From Emiliania huxleyi CCMP1516 (lineage: Eukaryota; Haptophyta; Isochrysidales; Noelaerhabdaceae): a DNA stretch of 33,619 nucleotides. The stretch is taken from positions 1 to 33,619 of the forward strand of contig NW_005201349.1 of the NCBI RefSeq assembly GCF_000372725.1. The letters run 5' to 3'. Positions 20,384 to 31,583 of the stretch are shown piece after piece; within the stretch, counting starts at the first letter, position 1, and each line of letters begins with the position of its first letter. The notes under the pieces are model-generated. The model was not told the DNA's origin and ran no database searches. It saw only the letters and a program-made list of their open reading frames with translations. The position numbers were made by a program, and so were the translations under genes.

Positions 20384-21953
20384 TCAAAAGAGGACCGTGA
20401 GCGCGACGCCGAGAGGGATCAGCACGAGGCCCAGGACGAGGAGAGCCGAGGAGATAATGGAGAAGGGCGAGGCGCGCCGGTCGGGGAAGAGCTTGAAATA
20501 GGCCCAGCAGGGGAAAGCGAAGGCGATCGTCGAGCCGCACACGGACCCGATCAGGTCAACGACCTAGTTAATTAGTGCAAGGCATGGTGAGCTCCTCCCC
20601 ACGCACACAATGGTGGTGTGGCTAGGGAGACCTCTCGCACATCAGTCCACGTCGTAAGACTAAGACTGGGTCGTGGTGGGGTGTGTGTGGGGCGGGGGGG
20701 GGAGAGGTCGTCTCGACCTTGCCGATGTCGTCCAGAACAAGCCCGATCAGGGTGGTGAAGGCGATGAAGCCGAGGGTGATCGCGACGCGGAGGCGCTGCG
20801 TCTCGAACTTGCTGCCGAACGAGTAGGTGCGCAGGCGGAGGAGCTCGCGCTGAATGCGGCTCCGGTCCTGCCGCGTCGCCAGCACACATCTCGGCGTCAG
20901 GGTCTTGAAGATACGGCAGCTCGTGTGCTACCTTAGCGTATTCGAGGCCGCGTGTGGCTATACGAGGGCTACGAACACAGCGCGAGCAGCGTTGAACGCG
21001 GTTCGTGAGATCCCACGTTTGCTGGCCAGAATACTTCGGACCCGCTTTCGCATCTAAGTGGCCCCGCTCCTCCGGGAGAGCCACGGACTTGCGGGTGAGG
21101 GACGACACCAGAGTCGTGTCCTTGGACTCAATCTCGCCGACGGACCCCGCCTAATACATGTATTAGTCAGGAGATCGCCGTCACCACACCTCAACAAGTG
21201 GTTGCCCTGTCCTCGCCGATTGACCCCGCCTGGGTGTGTATGTTAGGCAGGTGATCACCGTCGATGAGGTGTGTGGCGCCCCTGCACGCGCCGACGGACT
21301 CTTGCCTGGTCCTGCAGGCAGGCCACGTTCGGGCAGCAGCAGCGGCCAAAGGTGGCCAAGGCGGAGTCCATGGCGTTGCGCGTGGCTGCCACGGGCGCGG
21401 CGGGGTCAGGGGGGGGGGGGGGTCAGGGGGGGGGGGGGGGGGCCACAAGGCCCCCAAGGGTTTGGATGGGGCCCTAGGGGGGGGGGTGGGTGGGGGGGAC
21501 AAGGGAAAAATGGTGTGGGCGGGGCCCCCCCCCCAAACCCCTTTTTGGGGTAGAAAAAAATGACACCAAGGTTCACCCCCACTCGGGCGATTCCAAAGGG
21601 CCCCTTTTCCCCCTTTGGCCCCCCCCTGGAGGGAAGGCCCTCCCCCTAAAAAAAGGGGGGCTCCCCCTGGCCCAAAAAAAGCCCCCCTTTTTTCCGATAC
21701 CCCCCAACAATTTTTGACGCCCCCCCTTCCCCAAAGGTTTTGTACCCCCAAACGGGGAAAATCACGTAAAGGTTCTTCCCGAGCCCAAANNNNNNNNNNN
21801 NNNNNNNNNNNNNNNNNNNNNNNNNNNNNNNNNNNNNNNNNNNNNNNNNNNNNNNNNNNNNNNNNNNNNNNNNNNNNNNNNNNNNNNNNCATCTCGTTGT
21901 AGATGGGAGGGATGCTGTACTGGCAGTTGTAGGGGAGGGCCCCCAGGGATGTC

Positions 21954-22037
<84 letters not shown>

Positions 22038-23462
22038 CGTATTGAGGTGGGGTGGGTACAAAAGGGAGTTTTGTAGAGGAGTGCTGTCGCATCTCGCATG
22101 ATGGCATGCGCGCGTCCGAGCACGGCAATCTTTCGGTTGTGGGGGGTGGGGTTGTGAGCCCACACCAGAGAGCCGGAGGTGTGTGTCCGCGTGAAGAAAC
22201 GCGGGCTACGGAGCAGGCGCGTAGCTAGTCGGAAAGGTGCACGGACCCAGTCTTCTGTTCTGCATCTAAGGGGCGCGTGCGAGGGCGCCAAAGGAGCGGA
22301 GCGCGCCGACAAAGTCGGTGACGACGGCCGTGTCGCCGGGCGGGCAGAACTCGGGCTGGGCCTTGTCGCTGTCGCACGGGTCGAGCGGCGCATAGACGAT
22401 GATGAGCACCTGCGCTCACGGCGTTCTCCTGAGTTTTCTCGACGGCCCAGCTGCTGCCTCTCGCGGCTTGGCGGGTGAGGGCGGGAGCGCGCCACGATGT
22501 ACAGGAGGATGGCGACGGCGGCGAAGGAGGTGTGCCTCAGCGAGTCCATGTCCTTGAGGAAGGCGATGGGCGTCGCGATGGCGACGGTCACGATCACCCA
22601 CAGGAAGCGCGGCCCACCAAAGGTCTGAGACCGGATTGCGGGTGTGCGGAGGGGTGGGGTGCGGCTCGTGGCGTGAGAGGAGCCTGCGGTGTGAGAGAGA
22701 GGCGGCGCGGGGGAAGCAGCACGTATGAGGGATGACTTCTAGGTGTATGCGCCACAAGCAGTTGCGGGTCTAGTGGCGGAAGTCTCTACGCGTGCGTGGG
22801 CGTGAGGGACGGCGCGGGCGGCGGCGCTACCATCTCGAAGTTGCCCGTCGAGACGATGACGTACGAACACGCCGTGCCGACGCAGTTGAGCGCCACGGCC
22901 AGGTCGATCACGATGGAGGCGCGGGCCGCCGCCTAAGGCAGCACTGGCAAGGTAAGCCTTTCCACCTCCACACAAGGGCGGAAGTAAGGGGCGGGTGCGG
23001 AGGGGGGGCGCCTTGTCTCCGATCTCGCCAAGACTCGTGGGGCGGCCAGCAAAGCGGCAGAGCCTGAAGACAACCTCGACCGAGAACGCGTTGGCGAGCG
23101 ACATGAGGAACATGAGCACGAGCCCGGGAATCCAGCCCGAGCGCTCCATCACCTGCGGCGGTTGCGGCAGAGGCCGGTGTTAGCACAGGGCCGAGGGCGG
23201 GTGGCGGTGTCCGCATATTGGCGTCGTGCATGTTGGCATCATATGTACTCACCCCTGGCATGGCAAGGAGGCCGGTACCCATGAGCGTGTTGCAGAGATT
23301 GATGGCGGATGAGAGAACCGTGGCGCTCCCGTTGTCCGCCGAGGTTTGCGTCGGGTCGAAAAACTGCACGAGCGATGCCTCGCGAATCGATGAGCGCCTC
23401 CGCGCGGCTTGGGTGTCGCGGACCGTTTCGCGGACCGACAGCCCGGTGTCGCGAACACACAT
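20384..23462 (-). CDS. AAAP/SLC38-type amino-acid permease-like transporter, gap inside
   Basis: From ATG 23462 exon 1 encodes a basic, Ser-rich tail then SSAINLCNTLMGTGLLAMPG, the hallmark TM1 of the amino acid/auxin permease family. Exon 2 (23152-23012) gives SGWIPGLVLMFLMSLANAFS, exon 3 (22932-22831) ALNCVGTACSYVIVSTGNF, exon 4 (22624-22493) a helix plus FLKDMDSLRHTSFAAVAI, and exon 5 (from 22409) VLIIVYAPLDPCDSDKAQPE. After the gap, 21150 to about 21060 encodes GSVGEIESKDTTLVSSL, then RLRVAITLGFIAFTTLIGLV and the last exon VVDLIGSVCGSTIAFAFPCW to a TGA at 20384. Middle helices (about TM6-TM8) are missing or lie in the gap and low-quality sequence. Introns include a canonical GTGAGT one at 23253 and GC-AG ones; 21151-21229 has a 19-bp exon-mimic repeat. 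Substrate is unknown. Confidence 0.7.
21395..21789. other. Low-quality homopolymer-rich sequence next to the gap
   Basis: Runs of G, C and A up to 14 nt with an unnatural texture lead into the N run. They look like the poor end of a read. Frames through here should not be trusted. Confidence 0.7.
21790..21889. other. Assembly gap (100 N)
   Basis: One hundred Ns, a conventional fixed-size gap; the true distance is unknown. It lies inside the AAAP-like gene. Confidence 0.99.
21955..22033. repeat. (GT)n microsatellite
   Basis: Nearly 80 bp of GT units inside an intron of the AAAP-like gene, close to the gap, where it may have stopped sequencing. Confidence 0.95.
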
Positions 23463-24382
23463 CGGTGCTTGCCTAGATGGGTCTTGTTAGAGGCAAGGCC
23501 ACTCGTCGCTTTGGGTGAGCGCCTAGATGTGCGGGGGGTACACCAAGGCAAGGCACTCTTGTGCGTGTTAAATAAGTTTATTTTTTCTCACCGTCGGTCC
23601 CACATACGGTCTCGTCCGTGCCTCGCAGGCCGGTGAGATTGCTAGAGGTGGAGCATGCTGCTCTAGCCTCACATGTCACTTCCTGTTGTCTGTTGTTTGA
23701 GTTGTGCCCTTGTTTGTGCCCTTGGCATCGTGGAGTGCTGGGGGGGGCGACAGGAAGGATGTGGCCCTGAGTTATGTGTACGCCGACTCAGGGTGTGTGG
23801 CAGCCAGCTGGCTGTGTGTCTTGTGAGCCTTTTGTGTCTGTGTGTCGCTCGTGCGTGTCGTCATCATCTGTCTAGCGTCCACCCATACCGCGTTGGTGTC
23901 CAGTCCGAGCCTGGCTGTTCTTCACCTTTCTACCTACCTACCTACCTACCGCCGGTGGTGGCGACAGAATCGGACAGAGAAGACGAGGCGGTGGCGGGGC
24001 CGCGGCTGAAAAGGCTAGGAGGGGAGGTCGGGCCCCGCGCCCGTCAGACGATCGGAAGGCGAATAAGAGGAAGAACTCAGAGGAGAGGGGAGCCTCCTCC
24101 GGAGTGAGGATGAGGACCTTGCGCGAAGGGGCCCTGAGCGGCGACGTCGTGTGAGAGTGCGTGTCGTGTGCATGTCTGGTGGGCGACGTTCGGCCTGTGT
24201 CGCAAAAAAAATGGCATTGTACTAATGGATTTAAAAATGGAGCCATGCCTGCATAAACTACTAACTAAATCAGCGGAGTGGGGAATCAAGATGACACAAC
24301 GAAACGCGCCCGGGGGCAACTCTGCGCGGCGAGACTCAACACGCGTCGTCAACAAAGACTTGCTTCGGAACGGCCCGCTTGT
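23463..24382. other. Intergenic region with dispersed repeat
   Basis: It contains the dispersed repeat copy at 23852-23950. A plus-strand frame at 23673-24107 runs through that repeat and has no domain, so I do not call it a gene. The 3' untranslated part of the RCC1 gene should lie just left of 24383. Confidence 0.45.
23852..23950 (+). mobile_element. Dispersed repeat with (TACC)n tail, copy 2
   Basis: This matches the complement of 9598-9690 over about 90 bp, ending in five CTAC units. Confidence 0.8.
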
Positions 24383-25764
24383 TCAGACCCACGCCTCGAC
24401 CTTCTTGGGCAGCAGCTGGTTCGACAGGTCCTCTCCGTGTCCTAGGCCGCCGGTCTCGCCCTTGCCCCAGGTAAAGACGGCGCTGTCGGCGGTGAGGGCG
24501 ATGCTGTGGGCGCCTCCCGCCGACACGGCGATGACGCGCTGGCCAGCCAAGGCCTCGACCTTCTTTGGCAGCAGCTGGCTCTGCTGGTGGTCGCCGTGGC
24601 CCAACTTGCCAAAGGCTCCGCAGCCCCAGCTCCAGACAGCGCCGTCGGCGGTGATGGCGAGGCAGTGGCCGGTTCCCGCCGACACAGCAACGACGTGCCG
24701 GCCAGCCAAGGCCTCGACCTTCTTTGGCAGCAGCTGGCTCTGCTGGTGGTCGCCGTGGCCCAACTTGCCAAAGGCTCCGCAGCCCCAGCTCCAGACAGCG
24801 CCGTCGGCGGTGAGGGCGAGGCTGTGCTCGCGTCCAGCCGAGACAGCGACGACGCGCTGGCCAGCGAAGGCCTCGACCTTCTTGGGCAGCAGCTGGCGCT
24901 GCGTGTCGCCGTGGCCCAGCTGGCCCCCGCCTCCCCAGCCCCAGCTCCAGAGGGCGCCGTCGGCGGTGAGGGCGAGGCCGTGGCCGGTTCCCGCCGACAC
25001 GGCGACGACACGCTGGGCAGCAAAGGCCTCGATCTTCTTGGGCAGCAGCTGGCTCTGCGCGTCGCCGTGGCCCAGCTTGCCATGGTGACCATAGCCCCAG
25101 CTCCAGACGGCGCCATCGGCGGCGAGGGCGAGGTTGTGGTGGCCTCCTGCCGACACGGCGACGACGCGCTGGCCAGCCAAGCCCTCGACCTTCCTCGGCA
25201 GCTGCTGGTCCTGCTCGTCGCCGTGGCCTAGCCGGCCTTGGCCTCCATCGCCCCAGCTCCAGACGGCTCCATCAGCGGTGAGGGCGAGACTGTGGAATCC
25301 TCCAGCCGACACGCTCACGACGCGCTCGCCGCCCAGCGTCGACGGGAGCCGCGTCGGCGTGTTGAGCCGCGTCACGCCCTCGCCGTGCCCGAGCAGCCCT
25401 AGCGTCCAGTGCTCAGCCCTTCCGCAAGACGAGAGCCGCCCCTCGCCGTCGATGAAGACGCTGTGCCAAGAGCCAGCCGCCACCCTCGCCGGCGGGTTGG
25501 ACTCGCACAGCAGCGCCGAATAGCACAGCCACCGCACGTCGCAGCTCTCGCCATCTGGCTGCGCCGGCAGCTCGAAGCCGCGCTCTTGCGCCCTCAAGTG
25601 GATGCCCTTTACCGCAAGCGAGGCGTGGAAGAGCAGCGAGAGATGGCGCGCACGAGGAGCTCCGTGGGGAGGTCGAGGAGGCGGGCGGGCGGCGATTCTG
25701 GCGAGGGGGCGGCGGCGGAGGCGGGGGCGAGGCGACGCGAGCGGCGGCGCGGCGGGGTGGACAT
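24383..25764 (-). CDS. F-box plus RCC1-repeat (beta-propeller) protein
   Basis: From ATG 25764 one frame reads a basic leader and LLDLPTELLVRAISRCSS, an F-box-like start. The RCC1 part is in another frame from about 25592. Removing the 20 bp 25593-25612 (GT...AG) joins the frames as PRLRAQERGFELPAQ; a sequencing or real frameshift would also explain it. The rest has seven RCC1 blades with the xVxVSAGxxHSLALTxDGAVWSWG and GxLGHGD(x)QxxLLPKKVEA signatures, stop at 24383. RCC1 propellers bind proteins or chromatin; with an F-box it may be an SCF ubiquitin-ligase receptor, which is inference. Blades 5 and 6 are nearly identical in DNA, showing recent blade duplication. The interspersed repeat at 25797-25850 lies 33 bp upstream of the ATG. 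Confidence 0.75.
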
Positions 25765-25796
25765 CGCGAGGAAAAGAAAAACTTTCATCAACCACG

Positions 25797-25850
25797 CCGC
25801 GCTGGTGTCCAGTCCGAGCCTGACTGTTCTTCCCCTTTCTACCTAACCTA
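25797..25850 (+). mobile_element. Dispersed repeat with CTACC end, copy 3 (short)
   Basis: CGCGCTGGTGTCCAGTCCGA, CCTGACTGTTCTTC and CTACCTAACC match the 3' half of copies 1 and 2. It lies in the 5' flank of the F-box/RCC1 gene. Confidence 0.7.
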
Positions 25851-25899
25851 GGAGAGAGCAGAGCCGTACGATACACGATCATTCATGCCCTCGGGAAGC

Positions 25900-26600
25900 C
25901 ACATCACGGACTAGCAACAACCCTCTCCCCTTTCTCCCAGTAAGCTAAAAGTACGTACCTTTACCTCGAGGTACAAAGATAAAGCGTAGGCTAGAGCGAG
26001 TCATGCACATGCTCATCATGGCTGCATGGATGGATGGACGGGCCCCGGGGGCGTGCCATTCAGACATGCACATGCGCATGTACATTGCATGCACATGCAG
26101 TCACAGAGAAATAAGAATTTAAACAAAACAACTCTCTCTCACAGCGGACAGGCTCGACAGAGAAATAAGATCGAGCATTAAAATTCATGGAACACGCATA
26201 CCGCGCTGGTGTCCAGTCCGAGCCCGGCGGTCCCCGCCGGTACCAGCGAGCGTAGAAAATACGCACAAAGCACAAAGGGGGCCAACGAGGCGAGGCGCTA
26301 GAGGCGAGGCGGCGACGCGGGGAAGCCGGGGAAGCACTGTCCTGTGTATCCACTGAAGCAGCCTCCCAGCCTCCCAGACATTCCTCCCAGGAAAAGTTGA
26401 GCGCAAGGCTGTCCACGTTTTGGATATCACGAGAGTAATTAATGCTATTGGTGTCCCCGTACGAGTTCGAGGTCAGCGGCGTGCAAGACGACCAACGCAT
26501 ACATCAGTGACAGTGTGCCGCCCGCTCTCTCGCACAACACCTTACAAACTCGCGCAGGCTGCGATTTTAGCTCATAGCTGTTTTCGAGCTTGTTTTTGTT
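25900..26600. other. Intergenic region with CATG-rich tract and repeat fragments
   Basis: No gene is recognised. It holds alternating CATGCACATG palindromes (26003-26099), the GAATTTAAACAAAACAACTC repeat (26115-26142) and a fourth fragment of the CCAGTCCGAGCC repeat (26198-26235). Confidence 0.5.
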
Positions 26601-26601
26601 T

Positions 26602-28517
26602 TCAGACTAGGCGGGCCGACCTCCTCGGAGGCGGCGGGCGGGCGCCCACTAACACCCTTGGCAGCACAAAGCCGCGCCAGACGTCCGCCAGCTCTGGAGC
26701 CGCTCCCTCGCGGCCCTCGAAGCGCTCCTCGTCCCACGCGATCAGGTAGCCCAGCCGCATCACCTCGACCGCCCACTTGCGAGCCGGCTCCGGGAAGAGC
26801 TCGTGCGACTGCGGCGACCACTCCGCCGCCTTGAGGATGAGCCTGCCCACCTCCCCCGCCTCGGCCGCTGGCTGCAGGTTGGCCGGCCTGAGGGAGGGCA
26901 GAGGTGTGTCAAAGAGAGGATCCGGCGAGTCGGGGAGAGACCATTGCATTGCGCGCCTCAGTGCGAGTGCCTTGGCCTCGCCCGCCACGCGCACGCCGAA
27001 GCGTCCCGTCGAAGCGCTCGCGGAGACGACGACGCCGACCTTGCCGTTCATCGAGGGCCGCGAGACGAGAGAGCGGATCACGACTGTGGAACCGACGGCC
27101 GCAGCGGTCGGATCCGACTCGCCCCACGAGCAGAGGACGCGCGCCCGCTCGAGGGCAGAAGGCTCGCCGGCGAGCGGGTCGGCGCCGCCGCGCAGCAGCG
27201 CCCGCGCACGCTCGACGGTGAGCGCCTGCGGAAGAGGGGCAATGGGCGTGAGGACAATGCACTCGCGCCTTCGGCCGCTAGTCTTGGAAACGCCTCGAGG
27301 TGCTGGAGCGGCGTCCAGCCGCGGCTGACAACCAGCCAAGCGGCGAGGTCGGCGTGGCCTTCGCGGTTTGCGGCCTCCTCGGGCGCGCCAAAGGGCGTTG
27401 CGGCGCGGGCGGCGCCGTAGGAGGAGAGGAGCTTGGCGACGTCGAGGTGGCCGAAGTGGCACGCGGCGAACAGCGGCGTGGCGCCCTGCTCATCGGCTTG
27501 GTCCTTCGCCGCGCCAGCCTCGAGGAGCAGCCGAGCGCACTCGAGCTGGCCCTCTTGACACGCAATGTACAGCGGCGTGGTACCATCGTTCAACGCTTGG
27601 TTGATGTCAGCGCCAGCGCCGCGCAGCAGCTGGACGCACTCGAGGTGGCCGTGCTCGCACGCGACCATCAGCGGCGTGCCGCCGTCGTGCTTGGCTTGGT
27701 TGATCGCCGCGCCCGCCTCGAGGAGCAGCCGGGCGATCTCGGGGTGGCCCTTTTGGCACGCGACGAACAGCGGCGTGCCGCCATCGTCCTTGGCTTGGTT
27801 GACCGCCGCGCTCGCCTCGAGAAGCAGCCGGGCGCACTCGATCTCGCCAGCGAAGCTCGCAGTACTCAGCGGCGTGAAGCCTCTGGCGTCAGCTTGGTCG
27901 GTCGCCGCGCCAGCCTCGAGGAGCAGTCGGACGATTTCGAGGCAACCCTTCTCGCTCGCAACGGACAGCGGCGTGACGCCGCCCTTCATGGCCTGGTCGG
28001 TCGCCGCACCGGCCTCGAGAAGCAGCCGCGCGATCTCGAGGCGCTCGTTCTGACACGCGATGAACAGCGGCGTGCCACCATCCTGCGTGGCTTGGTTGAT
28101 GTCAGCGCCAGCGTCGCGCAGCAGCTGGGCGATCCCGAGGTGGCCCTGCTGGCTCGCGATGAGCAGCGGCGAGAAGCCTCCACCCGCCGCTTGGTTGACC
28201 GCCGCGCTCGCTTCGAGAAGCAGCCGCGCGCACTGGACGTGGCCCTGTTGGCATGCAATGAACAGCGCGGAAGCGCCGCCGCCAGTCGTCACCCCGACGC
28301 TCGCGCCACCTTCGAGCAGCAGCCGCACCGCCTCGGCCTGCCCGTGCCGAGCGGCCCAGGTGAGCAGCGTGTCCTGCCTCTCGGTGTCGTGCCGCGCGTC
28401 GAGCTGGGCAATGCGTGACGTGCCGCGCGTCAGCTCAGAGAGGAGGGCGAGCAGTGAGGCCAGGTTGCCCTGAGCCAGGTCGGAGAGCACGAGGGTGGGG
28501 CAAATAGCGCCCCTCAT
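26602..28517 (-). CDS. Ankyrin-repeat protein, copy 2 (10 repeats, 624 aa)
   Basis: ATG at 28517 (MRGAICPT), exon 1 28517-27267, intron 27266-27226, exon 2 27225-26602; lengths are in frame. Ten 33-residue ankyrin repeats are followed by the same ALTVERARALLRGGADPLAG, NGKVGVVVSASASTGRFGVR barrel and C-terminal helices as the gene at 10240-11819. Exon 2 is almost identical to its paralogue until RGFVLPRV, after which this copy runs on to RRSARLV. The 41-bp intron sits at the same place, but its donor is GCGAGT here against GTGAGT in copy 1. The two genes are inverted relative to each other. It diverges from the 28590 gene with only 72 bp between start codons. Confidence 0.88.
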
Positions 28518-28589
28518 GCCACCACCAGGAAGAAACCGACGGCGTTTTGAGCTCAAATTTTTTTTGTCGCTACTACCTCTATCACCGGA
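28518..28589. promoter_or_regulatory. 72-bp shared upstream region of two divergent genes
   Basis: The two ATG codons face away from each other across 72 bp containing a run of T (28557-28565). Both genes' core promoters must fit here or overlap the neighbouring coding sequence. No TATA element is evident. Confidence 0.4.
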
Positions 28590-30130
28590 ATGCACACAGA
28601 GCCCTGCCACTCTCGACGGCCTCCACCTCTCACGCTGCTGCTGCGTGGCTTCGCCGCCGGGCTGCTGCTGCTGCTGCTGATCGCGCTATCGATACGCATA
28701 CACAGAGGGGCGCTCTCGGGCGAGCCGACCGCTCTCGCGTCCTCCAGCGCCCTCGCAGCGGCCTCCTCCGCCTTCACGCGGACTGCGAACAGGGCGTCTG
28801 AGGCTGCGTCAGCGGCCTCCTCCGCCTTCACGCGAACTGCGAACAGGGCGTCTGAGGCCGCGTCCGACACATTCGTCCCCGAGCGGTTCACTCCGCCCTC
28901 CGGCCTGCCGCCTGGGACCACGTGCGAGTACCTCCCGCCGTGGCTCGAGGCGGCCATGAACAGCATGGTGGCCAAGGCGGTCCAGCTGGTGACGCGCTAC
29001 CCCACCCTCTCGCATCTTCCCATCGACGCAAAGGTCCGCGTCGGGCTCATCGACTACGACGTGCGCAACATCACCATCGTCGACCTCTCCCTCTCGCAGA
29101 TCCGGATGGGCGCCTGCCGCAAGCCGAACGTCCTCACCGACGGCGCCACGGCGGCGCAGCAGGCGGCGGCCAGCTGGCGCCCCGGCCTCTACCTCGCCCG
29201 TCTCTGGGACGCGCTGACTCACCCCGGCCTCTACCTGGGCGAGGCCGGCGGCGAGGCGAGAGCCGCGGCAGCTGGCTGGCGGCCGGGCAAGTACGCGGGG
29301 CTGCTGACAAAGTGAACCCCCCCCCCCTCTCTACCCCCCCCCCCCCACTCTCCCACCCTCTCTCCGAGCAGCGTCTCTTCACCAGAGCAGCCTCCCCCCC
29401 CGCCCCCGCTGTGAACAGGTACACGCCGCAGCTGCTGCCAGACGCATACGTCGTGCGCGTGCGCGACGTCAACGTCACCGAGTCGGTGCGCGCGCACTAC
29501 GCCGGCGTGTACGGCCTGGGGGCCTTCGGCATCGACGCCGTCTGCCAGCTGCGCGGAGAGCTCGAGGTGGTCGCCGTGTACTCGCGCCCCGCCGCGCTGG
29601 GCGGCACGACGGGCAACGACCACGGGGAGGTGGTCGAGGGGGGAGGGACAAAGGTGACGGGCTGCAACGCACTCTTCGACGTGCGCTCGACCGACCTGTA
29701 CGGGCCGGGCGGGCTCGAGCTGCAGGAGGTCGGCACGCCGGTCTCGCTCCCGTTCGGGCGGCTGCTTTGCTACGGGCCCGCGGCGCTCGCCGGTCCGCTG
29801 TCCGGCTTGGTCGGCATCAGTCTCGCCGGCGAGGCGAGGGCGCTCGCGGCGCGGCTGAGGGGCGAGTTCTCGGGGCTCGCCCCCATGCTCAACGACGTCC
29901 TCCGCCGCTACTTGCCCGGCGAGGAGTATGAAGGCTGGTACCTGGGCAAGTACGCCCAGAAGGGCGGCGAGGTGCTGCACGCCGAAGCCAGCGCGCGGTA
30001 CCCCAGCATGATGTATCTGGGCAGGGCGGCCGACGCCGTCGCGGTCGCCGCAGGGGTCGTGCCGCCGAGGCCTCCCCCCGCACCGTTCGCGCCGCTGGCA
30101 CGTTGGGACGAGCATAGATTTTGGCATTAG
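28590..30130 (+). CDS. Type II membrane-anchored protein of unknown function (470 aa)
   Basis: Exon 1 28590-29290 and exon 2 29419-30130 join in frame (intron 29291-29418, GTACGC to GTGAACAG), giving RPGKYTPQLLPDAY. A short basic N-terminus precedes a signal anchor (GFAAGLLLLLLIALSI). Next comes an 18-residue unit, tandemly repeated twice (ASSAFTRTANRASEAAS), then a luminal region with VRVGLIDYDVRNITIVDLSL and VRVRDVNVTESVRAHYAGVY. The two beta-rich segments loosely recall lipid-binding BPI/LBP-type domains, but I cannot assign the family. The intron has direct-repeat edges (29291-29306 and 29419-29437) and the GTGAACAG acceptor module found in other genes here. Stop TAG at 30128-30130. Confidence 0.7.
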
Positions 30131-30602
30131 AGTAAACTCTCATAGGAGGATCAGCCGACACATGAGTGTTCTTTCGCAGTACAACAACAACATGTACATG
30201 TAACATGTACATGTCATGTTGTGCATGTGCATGTGCATGTTCGAGCCGTGTGTACGTGAGTCGTGACACGAGTTGTATATACCGTACACATGACAAAAAA
30301 ATTGCTTTAGAAGAAAAACGGGCACGCATATTTCTCCCCCCTCCATTCTCTCCCCCTCTTGGGCGCGGGTCCCCCCAGGCCCCAGGGTCCCGTGCTAGAT
30401 CTCTCGCGCGGGGCGAATGAGTGATGAAGTTAGTGCCTTGGTGCCTGTCCCCCACCGTACACATGACAGCTACTGTGAGTGAGTGAGTGAGTGAGTGAGT
30501 GAGTGAGTGAGTGAGTGAGTGAGTGAGTGAGTGTGAATACTCACTCCCACGGTCCCCAGCTACTCTGTGCACGATGATAAAAACAATAAAGTCGTCGCCG
30601 CG
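30131..30602. other. Intergenic region between convergent genes
   Basis: ACATGTACATG-type palindromes (30190-30242) and a GTGA tetranucleotide array lie here. No gene is recognised. Confidence 0.5.
30474..30533. repeat. (GTGA)n microsatellite, about 15 units
   Basis: An uninterrupted GTGA tetranucleotide array just beyond the 3' end of the minus-strand gene at 30603. Confidence 0.97.
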
Positions 30603-31048
30603 TCACCCCGCCGCAAAGACGCAGTCCTCTAGATCGCGCGCCTCCCTCAAAGCCCTGTACCGATCCGACTGCGCCGCGAGCTCCTCCAACGACAGCTTCT
30701 TGAGCTCTTCCGTCAGGGCAGCGCTCGCCCGGCTGACTCCCCGGGTCTGCTCCTCTGGATGGCTCGGCCCGCGGTAGGGAGCGTTGCGTCTGGGAGCGGC
30801 CGCCTCGGCCGCTTCATCCTCAGCCACTTGCAGCACGTACGCTGCCTCCGCCGTCAGCCCGTCAAAGTACCCGTCCGCGTCTCGCTCGATGGCCGCTCCG
30901 CCTGCCTCGACGAGCCGCACAGCCGGGTCGCCTCGGAAGACGTAGCCAATGCAATACCTGGGAGCGAGCGGGGGTTGGGCTGGCTCGGATGCAAACCCAT
31001 CTCAGCTCTGCCAATCAGATCAGTGCGAGCGAGCGAACGAGCGAGCGA

Positions 31049-31136
<88 letters not shown>

Positions 31137-31583
31137 CACTCACTCTGCGTCGACCGCCGCCCACGCGAGCCGCGCCGTCAGGCCTCCCGCGCCGTGCACG
31201 AGCGTAAACTCGCTGTTGTAGTGGTTGTATTGCACGCGCACGTTGCCCAGTGGGGCAGTGGTGATCTCCGTCACTGACGAGTGTGGTAAACGTAAAGGAG
31301 CAGGAGAGCTCTCTTCTTGCCCCGCGGGCGGCGGCTGCTGGCCTCGGTGGGCATCGCCGAGCCTTGAGACGCCCCGCTTTGATCCACGCTGCTTTGGCGC
31401 AGGACTAGCTCCGGAACCTGTGCTGTGACCTGTGCCACCCCGGCTCCGCGCTCCCGAGCCCGCGAGCGGCTTGCGCGTGCCGCGTGCTGCTGGCGGCGGC
31501 GTGCTACGAGAGGGCGCGATGATGGAGCGACCGGAGACGCCAAGCATGGTGGCGCCAAGCACGGCTGGTGCCGGCGGGGGCAT
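30603..31583 (-). CDS. Conserved-looking protein of unknown function, two exons
   Basis: ATG at 31583 starts a Pro/Ser/Arg-rich N-terminus (MPPPAPAVLGATMLGVSGRS), possibly a targeting region. The frame runs on to APLGNVRVQYNHYNSEFTLV and TARLAWAAVDAE. An intron with donor GTGAGT and acceptor CTCCCAG (about 31150 to 30958) joins AAVDAE to YCIGYVFRGDPAVRLVEAGG. The C-terminal half is acidic and helical (AALTEELKKLSLEELAAQSD) and ends EDCVFAAG at a stop at 30603. The intron contains a GT/CA tract of about 80 bp and has no exon-mimic repeat. I do not recognise the family. The N-terminal third is low complexity and could hold an unrecognised intron (a TCGTCAG acceptor lies just before TGACGGAGATC). 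Confidence 0.55.
31056..31133. repeat. (GT)n microsatellite in an intron
   Basis: About 39 GT units inside the intron of the 30603-31583 gene. Confidence 0.97.

Noticed and set aside
23673..24107. Plus-strand Cys-rich frame that could be read as a small secreted protein
   Set aside because: It runs into the dispersed (CTAC)n repeat and changes character there; no supporting exon or motif.
24506..25231. Plus-strand 241-residue repetitive frame
   Set aside because: Antisense shadow of the RCC1 blades, which have clear family signatures on the minus strand.
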